Origin: Candidatus Gastranaerophilales bacterium
GTDB lineage: Bacteria; Cyanobacteriota; Vampirovibrionia; Gastranaerophilales; Gastranaerophilaceae
DNA length: 64,000 nt
Direction: 5' to 3'
NCBI GenBank assembly: GCA_910586855.1
Contig: CAJUJH010000004.1
Span: forward strand, 89,539-153,538
The translations under genes and the position numbers were made by a program. Of the stretch, positions 52,680 to 60,884 are shown piece after piece. The notes under the pieces were generated by a model. That model did no database searches and had not been told where the DNA came from. It saw only the letters and a list, made by a program, of their open reading frames with translations. Each line of letters begins with the position of its first letter. The stretch's first letter is position 1.

Positions 52680-53162
52680 TTATCTTTTTCTTACAAAATC
52701 AATTGCCTGCTTGCCTGTAAGATGGTCAATTTCAATTTCCACCATACATAAAAGCTTTAATTCCCTGTCAATTTCTTTTTGAATAACATTATCATCAAAT
52801 GGGCAATATTTTTTAGTAAATGCTTGAATTGCCGGCATAAATTCATTTTCCTCCATGATGCGAGCTTTTCCAAAGGCAACAACGCTTCTATAATCTGTAC
52901 CGAATTTTTCAGGTATAACTTCATCTTTATTAATTACGCAAAATGATACTTTATTATGTTTTTTTATTGAATCAATTTTATGTCCTGTTTTTGCGCAATG
53001 GAAGTATATTTTAGAATTGAGGTAAATATAATTTAAAGGAATAGTGTACGGATAATCATTGTCTCCTAACACTGCCATAATACCAGTTTTCCCTTCATTT
53101 AAAATCTGTTCGCATTCTTCTTGTGTCAGTGCTTGATTTTTTCTGCGCATTTGCCTAAACAT
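52680..53162 (-). CDS. Pyridoxamine 5'-phosphate oxidase-family (NimA-like) flavoprotein
   Basis: 160 residues. Split-barrel FMN-binding fold with the order typical of NimA-like proteins: FRQMRRKNQALTQEECEQIL, GIMAVLGDNDYPYTIPLNY, IYFHCAKTGHKIDSIKK, KVSFCVI, YRSVVAFGKARI. May reduce nitro compounds or bind flavin/haem; sequence alone cannot decide on a resistance role. It follows infC by 77 bases. Confidence 0.88.
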   Translation of the reverse strand: MFRQMRRKNQALTQEECEQILNEGKTGIMAVLGDNDYPYTIPLNYIYLNSKIYFHCAKTGHKIDSIKKHNKVSFCVINKDEVIPEKFGTDYRSVVAFGKARIMEENEFMPAIQAFTKKYCPFDDNVIQKEIDRELKLLCMVEIEIDHLTGKQAIDFVRKR

Positions 53163-53239
53163 TATTTTCTCCTGATAATTAAAAAAGGCGGAATATTATA
53201 TAAATCCGCCCTTGATATAATTTATTATAAAACCGTCTG

Positions 53240-53776
53240 CTATTTGCTGTTTGTCGGTGCAAGTACCATTACAACATTTCTTCCTTCCAGTGCCGGCTTC
53301 TTTTCAATTGAAACACTGCCGTCTGTTTCAATATCTGCTAAAAATTTATTAGCTAAATCAATTGCAAGTTTATTGTGCTGCATTTCTCTTCCTCTAAGCA
53401 TTACAACAACTTTAACTTTATTTCCTTGCGCTATGAATTTTTTAGTGCTTTTTAAACGCACTTCATAGTCATGGGTATCAATTTTATAGCGCATTTTTAC
53501 TTCTTTGATATCAACAGTATGCTGCTTTTTCCTTGCTTCTTTTGCCCTCTTTTCGGTTTCATATTTATATTTTCCCCAATCTAAGATTTTTGCAACGGGA
53601 GGGGCTTGGTTTGGTGATACAACAACTAGGTCTAAATCTTTCTCTTTTGCCATCTCCAGGGCCTTTGCGGTTGAAACTGTGCCGTGATTTGTTCCCTCAT
53701 CATCAATTAACATCACTTCTTTTGCCCTGATTTTTTCATTAACCAGTTCTTTGGCTCTTACATCATTTTTACTAAT
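53240..53776 (-). CDS. infC: Translation initiation factor IF-3, ATT start
   Basis: 178 residues when read from ATT at 53774-53776. AAAGGAGA lies about 7 nt upstream, and the codons from there give ISKNDVRAKELVNEKIRAKE, the normal IF-3 N-terminus. ATG/GTG further in (53716, 53713) would cut off that conserved segment. IF-3 genes in many bacteria use AUU/AUC-type starts so that IF-3 represses its own translation; the same is likely here. N- and C-domains (KILDWGKYKYE; MRYKIDTHDYEVR; VVMLRGREM) are intact. rpmI and rplT do not follow, unlike the usual operon. Confidence 0.95.
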   Translation of the reverse strand: MSKNDVRAKELVNEKIRAKEVMLIDDEGTNHGTVSTAKALEMAKEKDLDLVVVSPNQAPPVAKILDWGKYKYETEKRAKEARKKQHTVDIKEVKMRYKIDTHDYEVRLKSTKKFIAQGNKVKVVVMLRGREMQHNKLAIDLANKFLADIETDGSVSIEKKPALEGRNVVMVLAPTNSK

Positions 53777-53870
53777 TGTCGTATCTCCTTTTATTTACTA
53801 CTACGGGAAATTCTATCATAAAGTCCTTAAAATGTACATAACAAAAGACTCTTATTAGTTCAAAAAGACC

Positions 53871-53914
53871 AGACAACAAAAAACCGGGTTGTTTAAAAGC
53901 CCGGTTTTTTGTCT
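53871..53914 (-). terminator. Terminator downstream of HU gene
   Basis: 11-bp stem AAAAAACCGGG / CCCGGTTTTTT with an 11-base loop, extended by AGAC/GTCT. The A/T tracts serve either strand. Separates the HU gene from infC. Confidence 0.85.
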
Positions 53915-53985
53915 AATTTATAATTCAAAGAGTTTGATGCCTTTTTACCAATATTTTATTGTACCGGTTTTGGCATCAGCTTATG

Positions 53986-54258
53986 CTATTTTACTAATTC
54001 TTTGAATTTTTTACCAGCTGAAAATGCAGGAACTGTTTTAGCAGCGATTTTAATTTCTTTACCTGTTTGAGGGTTTCTGCCAACTCTTGCAGCTCTTTTT
54101 CTAGCTTCGAAAGTACCAAATCCAACTAAAGTGACTTTTTTACCTTTAGAAACTGTTTTTTCAATAGTATCTAAAAGGGCAGCTATAACTTCAGTAGTTT
54201 GTTTTTGTGATAATTTTGCTTGTGCACTAACTTCTTTTACTAATTCTTCTTTGTTCAT
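53986..54258 (-). CDS. hup: HU-family DNA-binding protein
   Basis: 90 residues from the second ATG (54258). Starting there gives the usual MNKEELVKEVSAQAKLSQ; the ATG at 54264 would add two residues and lies only about 3 nt from the purine-rich sequence AAAGGGG. The GFGTFEARKRAARVGRNPQT block with basic arm and the dimer-forming helices are typical of HU. It bends and compacts DNA. Monocistronic, with a strong terminator. Confidence 0.94.
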   Translation of the reverse strand: MNKEELVKEVSAQAKLSQKQTTEVIAALLDTIEKTVSKGKKVTLVGFGTFEARKRAARVGRNPQTGKEIKIAAKTVPAFSAGKKFKELVK

Positions 54259-54386
54259 CCTCATGAACCCCTTTCTATCATTAGTTACTCCTTTATTATA
54301 TCTATAAATCCTTTATTTGCAAGGTGTTTAAACAAACTTTACATTAAAATCCCCTAACTGTAGGGTATTTAAAGAATGAAATATCA

Positions 54387-54422
54387 AAAACCTGCTTGTA
54401 TAAAGGAACACAAGCAGGTTTT
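54387..54422. terminator. Hairpin terminator
   Basis: 13-bp stem AAAACCTGCTTGT / ACAAGCAGGTTTT (54387-54399, 54410-54422), just downstream of the SpoIID-like gene. Symmetric A/T flanks. Confidence 0.8.
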
Positions 54423-54439
54423 AAATTTTAATTATAAAA

Positions 54440-55318
54440 TTAATACTGGTTTTTTGTTACAGAAAATTTAACGTTTTTGTAAAAATAATTTAAGATTTGA
54501 TAAGCATTATAGCCTTTGTTTGCAAGGTTATTTGCTCCATGCTGGCTCATGCCTACTCCATGACCGTTCTTTCTTATACCATCGTCATACCCTGGAACTG
54601 ATTTAATATAAGGTAAATCTTTTGCCCAGACAGCTCCCGAGCCAACAGTTTTACCGCCGGATGAAGCATGGTAATAAGCAGGAATTATTTTGCCATCGTG
54701 GGTTAAAACAATGCCTCTTGTTTCAAGGACAGCTTTTGTTGTGCGTTTGGTTTCAGCTGAAGCTCCGCCATAAGTTTGGTCTTGCGGAGTGTCTTTAAGG
54801 TCGTATCCCATTGATTTTCTTTTGCCGAGGTTTGCTATAGCATAGCTTCTTGCTGCAATTGCTTGCGCTTTATGAGCTTCAACATTCCATCCTGGAGGCA
54901 TTTCAGCAGGTACAACACCCATTAAATATTCTTCAAGTGCAACATTATTTACAACTATTAATTTTTTATGATAGTTATAAATTACGATTTCGCCCCTGTA
55001 CCATCTTTTTTTGGTAGCCAAGAAGCCTTTTGGTTCTTTATTTTGGATAATTATAAAATTTGTGCCTAAATTATAATATTTACCATTAATTTTTATGACC
55101 AAAGTATCATTGTGAGCTTTAATCGTATATGGTACAAGCGCTTTGGTATAATAAAGGGGTTTTTTGCTTCTGCCGTCTACAATTTGTCCGGCTTTTGAAG
55201 TACCGACATAGGTTTGTTTAATATTTTCTTCCAAGCCTATTTTGATTGCATGACATGGAGCAATATTAATAAATAATGCTAAAACTGATATTATTAATGT
55301 GATGCAATACTTTTTCAT
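54440..55318 (-). CDS. SpoIID/LytB-domain protein
   Basis: 292 residues, N-terminal signal sequence (ITLIISVLALFINIAPCHA, about 5-23). The SpoIID core is VALEEYLMGVVPAEMPPGWN (about 125-144), AHKAQAIAARSYAI and CTF motif-like YHASSGGKTVGSGAVW, with the catalytic-region Glu in AEMP. GHGVGMSQHGANNLA (about 253-267) ends the domain. In spores it is a lytic transglycosylase; in non-spore-formers, including cyanobacteria, it presumably modifies peptidoglycan in the periplasm. Confidence 0.9.
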   Translation of the reverse strand: MKKYCITLIISVLALFINIAPCHAIKIGLEENIKQTYVGTSKAGQIVDGRSKKPLYYTKALVPYTIKAHNDTLVIKINGKYYNLGTNFIIIQNKEPKGFLATKKRWYRGEIVIYNYHKKLIVVNNVALEEYLMGVVPAEMPPGWNVEAHKAQAIAARSYAIANLGKRKSMGYDLKDTPQDQTYGGASAETKRTTKAVLETRGIVLTHDGKIIPAYYHASSGGKTVGSGAVWAKDLPYIKSVPGYDDGIRKNGHGVGMSQHGANNLANKGYNAYQILNYFYKNVKFSVTKNQY

Positions 55319-55369
55319 AATTAAATTTTATTAAGACTTGTCTGAATAGTCATCAAACAAATACAGTAT

Positions 55370-55672
55370 TTATTCTCCTGTAGTATTTTCAAACGCTGCT
55401 ATAATTTTAAAAGATACCTCGCGCTGCGCCTCTTCTTCCATGGCTTTTAGGTATTCAAGTGCCATAAAATATTTAGCATTTTCATCTTGTCTTTTGTGCC
55501 AAAAGCAGTCAAAATTGCTTTGCCCTACTTCTATATCAGGTTCAACACCGAGATTCTTTGCTTCTTTTATTATAAAATCTGCCATCAAATTCTTTTTTTC
55601 ATCCTTTGAATTTTGAATCAAATTAATGGCATTTGTTATAATAGGGTCAGCATCATACCAACGTTTATTCAT
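55370..55672 (-). CDS. Hypothetical protein, 100 residues
   Basis: Soluble, mostly helical protein (RWYDADPIITNAINLIQ near the N-terminus, then an acidic EALEYLKAMEEE-like stretch). One motif-like FDCFWHKRQDENAKYF at about 54-69. No signal peptide, metal site or known family. Lies between the SpoIID-like and WecA-like genes, same direction, with gaps of 51 and 62 bases. Function unknown. Confidence 0.65.
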   Translation of the reverse strand: MNKRWYDADPIITNAINLIQNSKDEKKNLMADFIIKEAKNLGVEPDIEVGQSNFDCFWHKRQDENAKYFMALEYLKAMEEEAQREVSFKIIAAFENTTGE

Positions 55673-55734
55673 TACATTTAAGCATAGAAAAAAACCATCT
55701 AAATGTCAATTTTGTAATGATTTTTTAATATTTT

Positions 55735-56775
55735 TTATCCGCGTTTTTTTATGGATTTTGAAACAATATTGAGGATAAATAAAATTATCACAACAACAAC
55801 TGCAAAAATATAATATTTACTTAAAGACCCTGCTATTAAAATAGCTATAATGGCGCAGGCAAAAGAGATGGAAGCTAAAATTAAAACTGCAACATCCTGA
55901 GATAGTCCCGAATGGAGTAATTTATGATGAATATGCTCGGAATCTGCAACAAAAGGACTCTGTCCCTTCATAATCCTTCTTATGCTTGAATAAGCAACAT
56001 CAATCATTGGAACCGCAAGGATTAAAAGCGGCAAATACATTAAGTGTCCTGAAGTTTTTGCAATGCCTGTGATGGAAAGAGTTGCAAGTAAAAAACCTGC
56101 GTAAAGAGCGCCTGAATCACCCATAAAGATTTTAGCCGGGTTATAGTTATATGTTAAGAAAGATAACATTGCACCAAGTAAAATAAAGGCTACAAGCGCG
56201 GATATAGGAGATGATGGAGCTACAACCATTGATATTATACCGATTGCAAAAGAACTTATAGTGACAACACTTCCTGCAAGTCCGTCTATACCATCTATAA
56301 AATTAATGGCATTTGAGATGCCTACAATCCAAAGCAAAGAAATCGGGTATGACCAAAAACCAAGTTCAATCGGGTTTGAAAAAGGAATGTAAATACTTTC
56401 TATTCTAACCCCCAATATTATTACAATGCTTGCAATTGCAACTTGAATAAATAGTTTAAACTTAGCATTAAGACAAAATATATCATCAATTAAACCTAAA
56501 AGAAACATTAAAGAGCCGCCCGCAATAATTCCTGAAAGCCCCTGTCCTGAAGGATAATAACTCAATAATACTAAAGAAAGAAATGTCAGCATGACAGAAA
56601 GCCAAACTGCAACGCCTCCAAGACGTGAGATTTTTCCGTGGTGAATTTTTCTTTCATTGGGGACATCTACGAGCCCTGCTTTGTCTGAGAAGTATATTAC
56701 AATGGGTACAATAAATACCCCTAAAAGATAGGCTATGATTGCCCCTGTAATTTGTGCTTGAGTAAGTTTAATCAT
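55735..56775 (-). CDS. WecA/TagO-type undecaprenyl-phosphate sugar-1-phosphate transferase
   Basis: 346 residues, about eleven helices. The PNPT family motifs are clear: RKIHHGKISRLGGVAVW (about 42-58), LGLIDDIFCLNAK (about 91-103), NAINFIDGIDGLAG (about 155-168), IFMGDSGALYAG (about 215-226) and the His loop ADSEHIHHKLL (about 276-286). Transfers GlcNAc-1-P or a related sugar to undecaprenyl phosphate, starting polymer synthesis. The HIHH loop favours WecA/TagO over MraY. Confidence 0.9.
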   Translation of the reverse strand: MIKLTQAQITGAIIAYLLGVFIVPIVIYFSDKAGLVDVPNERKIHHGKISRLGGVAVWLSVMLTFLSLVLLSYYPSGQGLSGIIAGGSLMFLLGLIDDIFCLNAKFKLFIQVAIASIVIILGVRIESIYIPFSNPIELGFWSYPISLLWIVGISNAINFIDGIDGLAGSVVTISSFAIGIISMVVAPSSPISALVAFILLGAMLSFLTYNYNPAKIFMGDSGALYAGFLLATLSITGIAKTSGHLMYLPLLILAVPMIDVAYSSIRRIMKGQSPFVADSEHIHHKLLHSGLSQDVAVLILASISFACAIIAILIAGSLSKYYIFAVVVVIILFILNIVSKSIKKRG

Positions 56776-56830
56776 ATTTTTATCCTGTTTAATATACCAA
56801 AATAGTTTGGCTGATGAAAGTTTTAGGTGA

Positions 56831-56928
56831 TGCTTGCTCCTTAAAGCTATTTAGAACAAGGACGCAATCCCGTCGCTAGCGCTCCTCTTTAACGGTCCTT
56901 TTATCTAAATAGCTTTAAGGAGCAAGCA
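56831..56928. repeat. Long palindrome (element E4)
   Basis: 25-bp perfect arms at 56831-56855 and 56904-56928, then an inner 6-bp pair AAGGAC (56858-56863) / GTCCTT (56895-56900). TTAAC at 56889-56893 precedes the right inner arm. Arms unrelated to the other three. It sits between the WecA-like start and glyA end. Confidence 0.85.
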
Positions 56929-56948
56929 CTATAAATCCTATGTGCATT

Positions 56949-58190
56949 TTAGCATGAAATATTTGGATACAAAGGAAATTTTTCACAAAGCTCAAGAGTT
57001 CTTTTTCTTAAATTTTCTTTTGTATCTGTGCCTTTAATTGTATCTGCTATAATTTTGCCGATTTCTATCATTTCATTTTCTTTGAATCCCCTGGTGGTTG
57101 CAGCAGGAACACCGATTCTGACACCTGATGTTATAAAAGGGCTTTTAGGGTCATTTGGAACAGTATTTTTATTTGCGGTTATACCAACTTCTTCCAGTTC
57201 ATTTGATATGTCTTTACCTGTTTTATCAAGTTTTCTAAGGTCAACCGTCATAAGATGGTTTTCTGTGTCTGAACCAACTATATCAATGCCTTCAGCCATA
57301 AGAGTTTTGCATAGGGTTTTGGCATTATTAATTATTTGTTTTGCATATTCTTTAAATTCTGGCGATAAAGCTTCTTTTAGGGCTATTGCTTTTGCTGCAA
57401 TAACATGCTCTAATGGTCCGCCTTGAATACCCGGGAATACTGCTTTATCAATTCCTGCGGCATGTTCTTCTTTACACATAATAATACCGCCTCTTGGACC
57501 CCTTAAAGTTTTATGGGTAGTTGTGGTTACAAAGTCTGCATAAGGTACAGGGCTTGGATGTTCGCCTGCTGCAACAAGTGCTGCAATATGTGCTATGTCT
57601 GCCATTAGGTAAGCACCTACTTTATCTGCAATTTCTTTAAATCTTTTAAAATCAATTATTTTAGAATAATTTGAAGCTCCAGCAATTATAAGTTTTGGTT
57701 TATTTATAAGAGCCAGTTCTTCAAGCTGGTCGTAGTTTATTTCGCCGTTTTCATCAATACCGTAGCTTACGATATTAAAATAAAGCCCTGAAAAATTGAC
57801 AGGTGAACCATGGGTCAAGTGTCCGCCGTTTGATAAATCCATGCCCATCACAGTGTCACCTTGTTTTAGGGCGTATAAAAATACTGCCATATTGGCTTGA
57901 GCACCTGAGTGAGGCTGAACATTAGCATGGTCGCAGCCGAAAAGCTCACAGCATCTTTTTTGAGCAAGTTCTTCAATTTTATCTACGTTTTCACAGCCGT
58001 TATAAAATCTTTTATAGGGTTTTCCTTCAGCATATTTATTTGTTAAAACGCTGCCTTGTGCTGCCATAACGGCTTCAGATGTAAAATTTTCACTTGCGAT
58101 AAGTTCAATTGTATTTTGCTGTCTTTTTAATTCTTTTTCAATATATTCAGCCACAATCGGGTCTGCTTTTTTTATAATATCTAATTCCAT
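56949..58190 (-). CDS. glyA: Serine hydroxymethyltransferase
   Basis: 413 residues. Interconverts serine and glycine with tetrahydrofolate. PLP-lysine in VTTTTHKTLRGPRGG (about 223-237), ELIASENFTSEAV (about 30-42) and the GVRIGVPAATTRG block are diagnostic. Good RBS (AAAGGAGG) about 6 nt upstream. Monocistronic. Confidence 0.96.
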   Translation of the reverse strand: MELDIIKKADPIVAEYIEKELKRQQNTIELIASENFTSEAVMAAQGSVLTNKYAEGKPYKRFYNGCENVDKIEELAQKRCCELFGCDHANVQPHSGAQANMAVFLYALKQGDTVMGMDLSNGGHLTHGSPVNFSGLYFNIVSYGIDENGEINYDQLEELALINKPKLIIAGASNYSKIIDFKRFKEIADKVGAYLMADIAHIAALVAAGEHPSPVPYADFVTTTTHKTLRGPRGGIIMCKEEHAAGIDKAVFPGIQGGPLEHVIAAKAIALKEALSPEFKEYAKQIINNAKTLCKTLMAEGIDIVGSDTENHLMTVDLRKLDKTGKDISNELEEVGITANKNTVPNDPKSPFITSGVRIGVPAATTRGFKENEMIEIGKIIADTIKGTDTKENLRKRTLELCEKFPLYPNISC

Positions 58191-58310
58191 CTCAAACCTC
58201 CTTTTAAATAAATTTATTTTATTTTACATTAAAAATGCATTAAGTAGCAAATATTCAAATTGAGATGTTTTATACTAAAGCTAACACATTTTTATTTAAG
58301 AGGATAAAGT

Positions 58311-58907
58311 ATGAAGGTGAATTTTGGAAATATAAATTTTGGCAGAGCTATAAAGATACAGACAAATTTAGATAATATAAAGGGTAAAAATCCTGATTAT
58401 GCTCTTGAGAACGTTATTGCAAGCTTATACGGCACATTGTCTGAAAGTTCTATTTATGATAGTGAAACTTCAAAAGAGATAGGTGCATTTCTTCGTGCAC
58501 AAATTGGTGATTTTAATTCAAATGAACGCACTTTATATTTAAGAAAACTCGGCAATGACAGATATCTTTTTACAGGAAATGAAGCAGTTAAAGTAAGGAA
58601 ACTTGATAGTATGTATTTATATCAAATGTCAGAATATAAAGCAAAAGAAAAAGAGGCTCTTTCTGATTCAAGTTCAATGCAGGAGATAGCTGATTATAAG
58701 GAACGCTGCAATGAGTACAAAGAAGAGATAGATAGAGAAAAAGAAGAAAAACTATTAGAGATGGTTGAAGATGGCACATACGGTAAAGACAAATCGGAAA
58801 TCGTTTTGAATTTTGATGATGAAAATAAATTAACAGAAATGCAATATCGTTCTTCAGCCTCCAAGGGAACAAAATTAAGAACAATTCAAAATATTTTAGC
58901 ATTATAA
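58311..58907 (+). CDS. FG-tagged protein, 198 residues
   Basis: N-terminus MKVNFGNINFGRAIKIQTNL carries two NFG-type tags (4-6, 9-11). The rest is helical, with a Lys/Glu-rich coiled-coil region (about 115-150) and no known domain. No signal or membrane segment. AAGAGG lies a few bases upstream of ATG 58311. It precedes typA by 58 bases. Function unknown; grouped with other tagged proteins here. Confidence 0.75.
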   Translation: MKVNFGNINFGRAIKIQTNLDNIKGKNPDYALENVIASLYGTLSESSIYDSETSKEIGAFLRAQIGDFNSNERTLYLRKLGNDRYLFTGNEAVKVRKLDSMYLYQMSEYKAKEKEALSDSSSMQEIADYKERCNEYKEEIDREKEEKLLEMVEDGTYGKDKSEIVLNFDDENKLTEMQYRSSASKGTKLRTIQNILAL

Positions 58908-58965
58908 AAGATTTTTGTTGTAAAATTATTTTGTAATTTATTAAACTATACGGAAATTAACAACA

Positions 58966-60756
58966 ATGAGAAAGAAAAATATTAGAAATATAGCAATTAT
59001 AGCTCACGTTGACCATGGTAAAACAACTCTTGTAGATTGCATTTTACAGCAAACAGGCGTGTTTAAAGAACATCAGGAAGCCGGAGTTCGTGTTTTAGAT
59101 AATAATGATATTGAAAAAGAACGCGGTATTACAATCCTTTCAAAAAATATCTCCGTTGATTATAAAGGGATAAAAATTAACGTTGTAGATACCCCTGGGC
59201 ACGCGGATTTTGGCGGAGAAGTTGAACGTGTTCTTGGTATGGTAGATGGTGCTCTTTTAATTGTGGATGCACAGGAAGGACCTATGCCGCAGACAAGGTT
59301 TGTACTTTCTAAGGCGCTTGAACTTGGTTTAAAAATTATTGTTGTTGTAAATAAAATTGATAAACAAGGGGCAGACCCCGATGGTACTATAAATAAAGTG
59401 TTTGATTTATTTACAGAACTTACCGATAATGAAGAATTAATTGATTTTCCAATAATTTATGCAAGCTCTTTGCATAAATTTGCAAAAAAAGAGCTGACCG
59501 ATGAGAGCAAGGATATAATTCCTTTATTGGATTGTATCTTGGAAAATATTAAACCTCCTGTGGGAGATGATGAAGCAACTCTTCAATTCCAGGCAACAAC
59601 GCTTGATTATAATGATTATGTAGGGCGTATTGCTATTGGAAGAATAATTAATGGTAAAATGACATCAGGTGAAAATGTTACTTTAATTAAGACAGACGGC
59701 TCTTATGAAAAAGGCAAAATTGTTAAATTGTTTGAATTTAAAGATTTAGGACGCGTTGAAACACAAGCTGCAGAATCTGGTGATATAGTTGGCGTTGCAG
59801 GTTTTTCAGATATTCAAATCGGTGAAACATTGTCTGCCGTTGTAAATCCTGTTGCGCTTCCTTTGATACAAGTGGATGAACCCACTTTGCAGATGAATTT
59901 CAGCATTAATAATTCGCCGTTTGCAGGGCAGGAAGGCAAGTTTGTAACAAGCCGCCAGTTAAGAAAAAGGCTTTATTATGAACTTGAAAAAAATGTTTCT
60001 TTAAGGGTTGAAGATACTGATTCAACTGATGTATTCAGGGTTTCAGGACGCGGAGAACTGCATCTTGGTATCTTAATTGAAACAATGAGGCGCGAGGGGT
60101 ATGAATTTCAGGTATCAAAACCTGAGGTTATTTATAAAAAAAGCCCTGAGGGAGAAACTCTTGAACCTTATGAAAATTTAATTGTAGATGTTCCTGAAGA
60201 ATTTACAGGTTCTGTTATTGAAAAATTATCGCAAAGAAAAGCTCAAATGCAGAATATGGAATCCGGTGTTAAAAGGAATAATATTGATTTTATAATTCCT
60301 GCACGCGGGCTTATCGGTTTTAGGTCTGAATTTATCAGAATGACTAAAGGCGAAGGTATAATGTATCACACCTTTGAAAAATATGATTCTTATGCAGGAG
60401 AGATTTCAAAACCAAGGAACGGTTCTTTGATTGCATTTGAAGAAGGAGAAGCTATTCCTTATGCTCTTCATCAGTTTGAAGACAGAGGTGTTTTCTTTGT
60501 AACCCCTAAAACAAAAGTATATAAAGGCATGATAATTGGCGAATGTAACAGACCACAGGATATAGCTGTAAATATCTGTAAAACTAAAAAGCTTACCAAT
60601 ATGAGAAGCGCTACTGCCGATGTTATGGTAACTTTACAAGCACCAAGACTTATGTCTTTGGAAGATTGTCTTGAATATATTGCAGATGATGAACTTGTTG
60701 AAGTAACACCTGAAAATGTAAGAATAAGAAAAGCAAATCTTACAAAAATAAAATAG
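58966..60756 (+). CDS. typA: Ribosome-associated GTPase TypA/BipA
   Basis: 596 residues. Translational GTPase of the EF-G family acting in ribosome assembly and stress. P-loop AHVDHGKT (about 13-20), switch ERGITI, VDTPGHADFGGEVERV and NKID are present. The C-terminal TypA-specific domain (RGLIGFRSEF, about 445, and GEISKPRNGSLIAFEEG) is also intact. Length typical (about 600). Confidence 0.96.
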   Translation: MRKKNIRNIAIIAHVDHGKTTLVDCILQQTGVFKEHQEAGVRVLDNNDIEKERGITILSKNISVDYKGIKINVVDTPGHADFGGEVERVLGMVDGALLIVDAQEGPMPQTRFVLSKALELGLKIIVVVNKIDKQGADPDGTINKVFDLFTELTDNEELIDFPIIYASSLHKFAKKELTDESKDIIPLLDCILENIKPPVGDDEATLQFQATTLDYNDYVGRIAIGRIINGKMTSGENVTLIKTDGSYEKGKIVKLFEFKDLGRVETQAAESGDIVGVAGFSDIQIGETLSAVVNPVALPLIQVDEPTLQMNFSINNSPFAGQEGKFVTSRQLRKRLYYELEKNVSLRVEDTDSTDVFRVSGRGELHLGILIETMRREGYEFQVSKPEVIYKKSPEGETLEPYENLIVDVPEEFTGSVIEKLSQRKAQMQNMESGVKRNNIDFIIPARGLIGFRSEFIRMTKGEGIMYHTFEKYDSYAGEISKPRNGSLIAFEEGEAIPYALHQFEDRGVFFVTPKTKVYKGMIIGECNRPQDIAVNICKTKKLTNMRSATADVMVTLQAPRLMSLEDCLEYIADDELVEVTPENVRIRKANLTKIK

Positions 60757-60884
60757 TTGGTTTTGTGTCTTCTTATAATTTACATTTCTTAATAAAATTC
60801 TGTATTTTTAGCAATAAAATACGTTTTTAGGCGTTTTGTAAGTAAAAATGCATACAAAGATGTTGTTAAAAAAGGAATCAGACT

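Noticed and set aside
20296..56928. Palindromes as integron attC sites
   Set aside because: The conserved TTAAC lies inside the arms instead of at the outer ends, and no GTTRRRY core or integron integrase is seen.
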